Shown piece after piece: positions 6,599-6,819 of a DNA stretch of 6,819 bases (the first letter of the stretch is position 1; each line of letters begins with the position of its first letter). The notes under the pieces are model-generated. The model searched no databases and was not told where the DNA came from. It was given only the letters and a program-made list of their open reading frames with translations. This DNA is from Sphingomonadales bacterium (lineage in GTDB: Bacteria; Bacteroidota; Bacteroidia; UBA7662). The translations under genes were made by a program, and so were the position numbers. The stretch covers positions 1 to 6,819 of the forward strand of contig VHBD01000082.1 in NCBI GenBank assembly GCA_016872125.1, written 5' to 3'.

Positions 6599-6819
6599 GA
6601 TCGGTGGCTACGGCTCCAAAGCTGCATGCCTTGGCGCACGCTCTCTTGGATGCGGTCAAAATCCAATATTTCGTTGGTGGAATAGACCAGCACGATGGCG
6701 GCACCCCCAGGAAGTCCTTGTTCAGCGTCGTGCCAATGTTGACGGTTCAATCGAAAAGCCTCTCGAATCCTGCGCCGAATCAGGTTGCGGTCCACCGCCC
6801 GCTTAAAACGTCGTTTAGG
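6595..6819 (-). CDS. rnpA: Ribonuclease P protein component, C-terminal part (5' end outside the window)
   Basis: RnpA is the basic protein subunit of RNase P; with the RNA subunit it removes the 5' leader of pre-tRNAs. The frame runs open off the right edge, leaving 74 visible residues. The GTG at 6795 is an internal valine in the conserved FKRAVDRN stretch, not a start. The RnpA signature RNLIRRRIREAFR is at visible residues 11-23, followed by the AAIVLVYS strand and a C-terminal helix. About the first 40-50 residues of the usual 110-130 are missing by truncation at the window edge. The gene overlaps yidD by 4 nt and heads the visible cluster; rpmH is often just upstream in other bacteria but cannot be seen here. 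Confidence 0.94.
   Translation of the reverse strand, partial: PKRRFKRAVDRNLIRRRIREAFRLNRQHWHDAEQGLPGGAAIVLVYSTNEILDFDRIQESVRQGMQLWSRSHRS

Overview
The window reads as a piece of a Bacteroidota chromosome. The evidence is a lamin-tail-domain surface protein with a FlgD-like C-terminal domain, the compact rnpA-yidD-S41 protease gene order, a TAnnTTTG element (the Bacteroidota -7 promoter sequence), and no Shine-Dalgarno sequence in front of any visible start codon. Base composition looks balanced rather than AT-rich. No finer taxonomic placement is justified from this sequence.

Layout. On the + strand, positions 1-845 hold the 3' part of a secreted lamin-tail-domain protein. It converges, with an 11-nt spacer, on a long minus-strand cluster that fills the rest of the window. 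Read in the direction of transcription (right to left), the cluster is: the end of rnpA (RNase P protein, cut by the window edge), yidD (overlapping rnpA by 4 nt), an S41 C-terminal processing protease with a PDZ domain, a TauE/SafE-type permease (1 nt after the protease stop), an exported M28 zinc peptidase with a C-terminal PDZ domain, tsaB (tRNA t6A synthesis), and a small ArsR-type winged-helix regulator. Gaps are at most 73 nt, so co-transcription of several or all of these is likely, perhaps with internal promoters. No stretch over 300 nt lacks a gene, and no mobile element, CRISPR array, tRNA or rRNA is visible.

How the genes fit together. rnpA and tsaB serve tRNA maturation and modification. 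yidD helps membrane protein insertion. The S41 and M28 proteins are envelope peptidases flanking a predicted anion or organosulfur permease. The final gene is a regulator without an obvious metal site. This is mostly housekeeping content, and I do not see a new multi-gene system.

The parts not explained by known genes are in the short leaders. A five-copy 11-bp tandem repeat fills most of the gap before tsaB. A 9-codon upstream frame overlaps the M28 start codon by ATGA. A pyrimidine-rich leader before the S41 gene carries a near-repeat and a perfect -7-like element.
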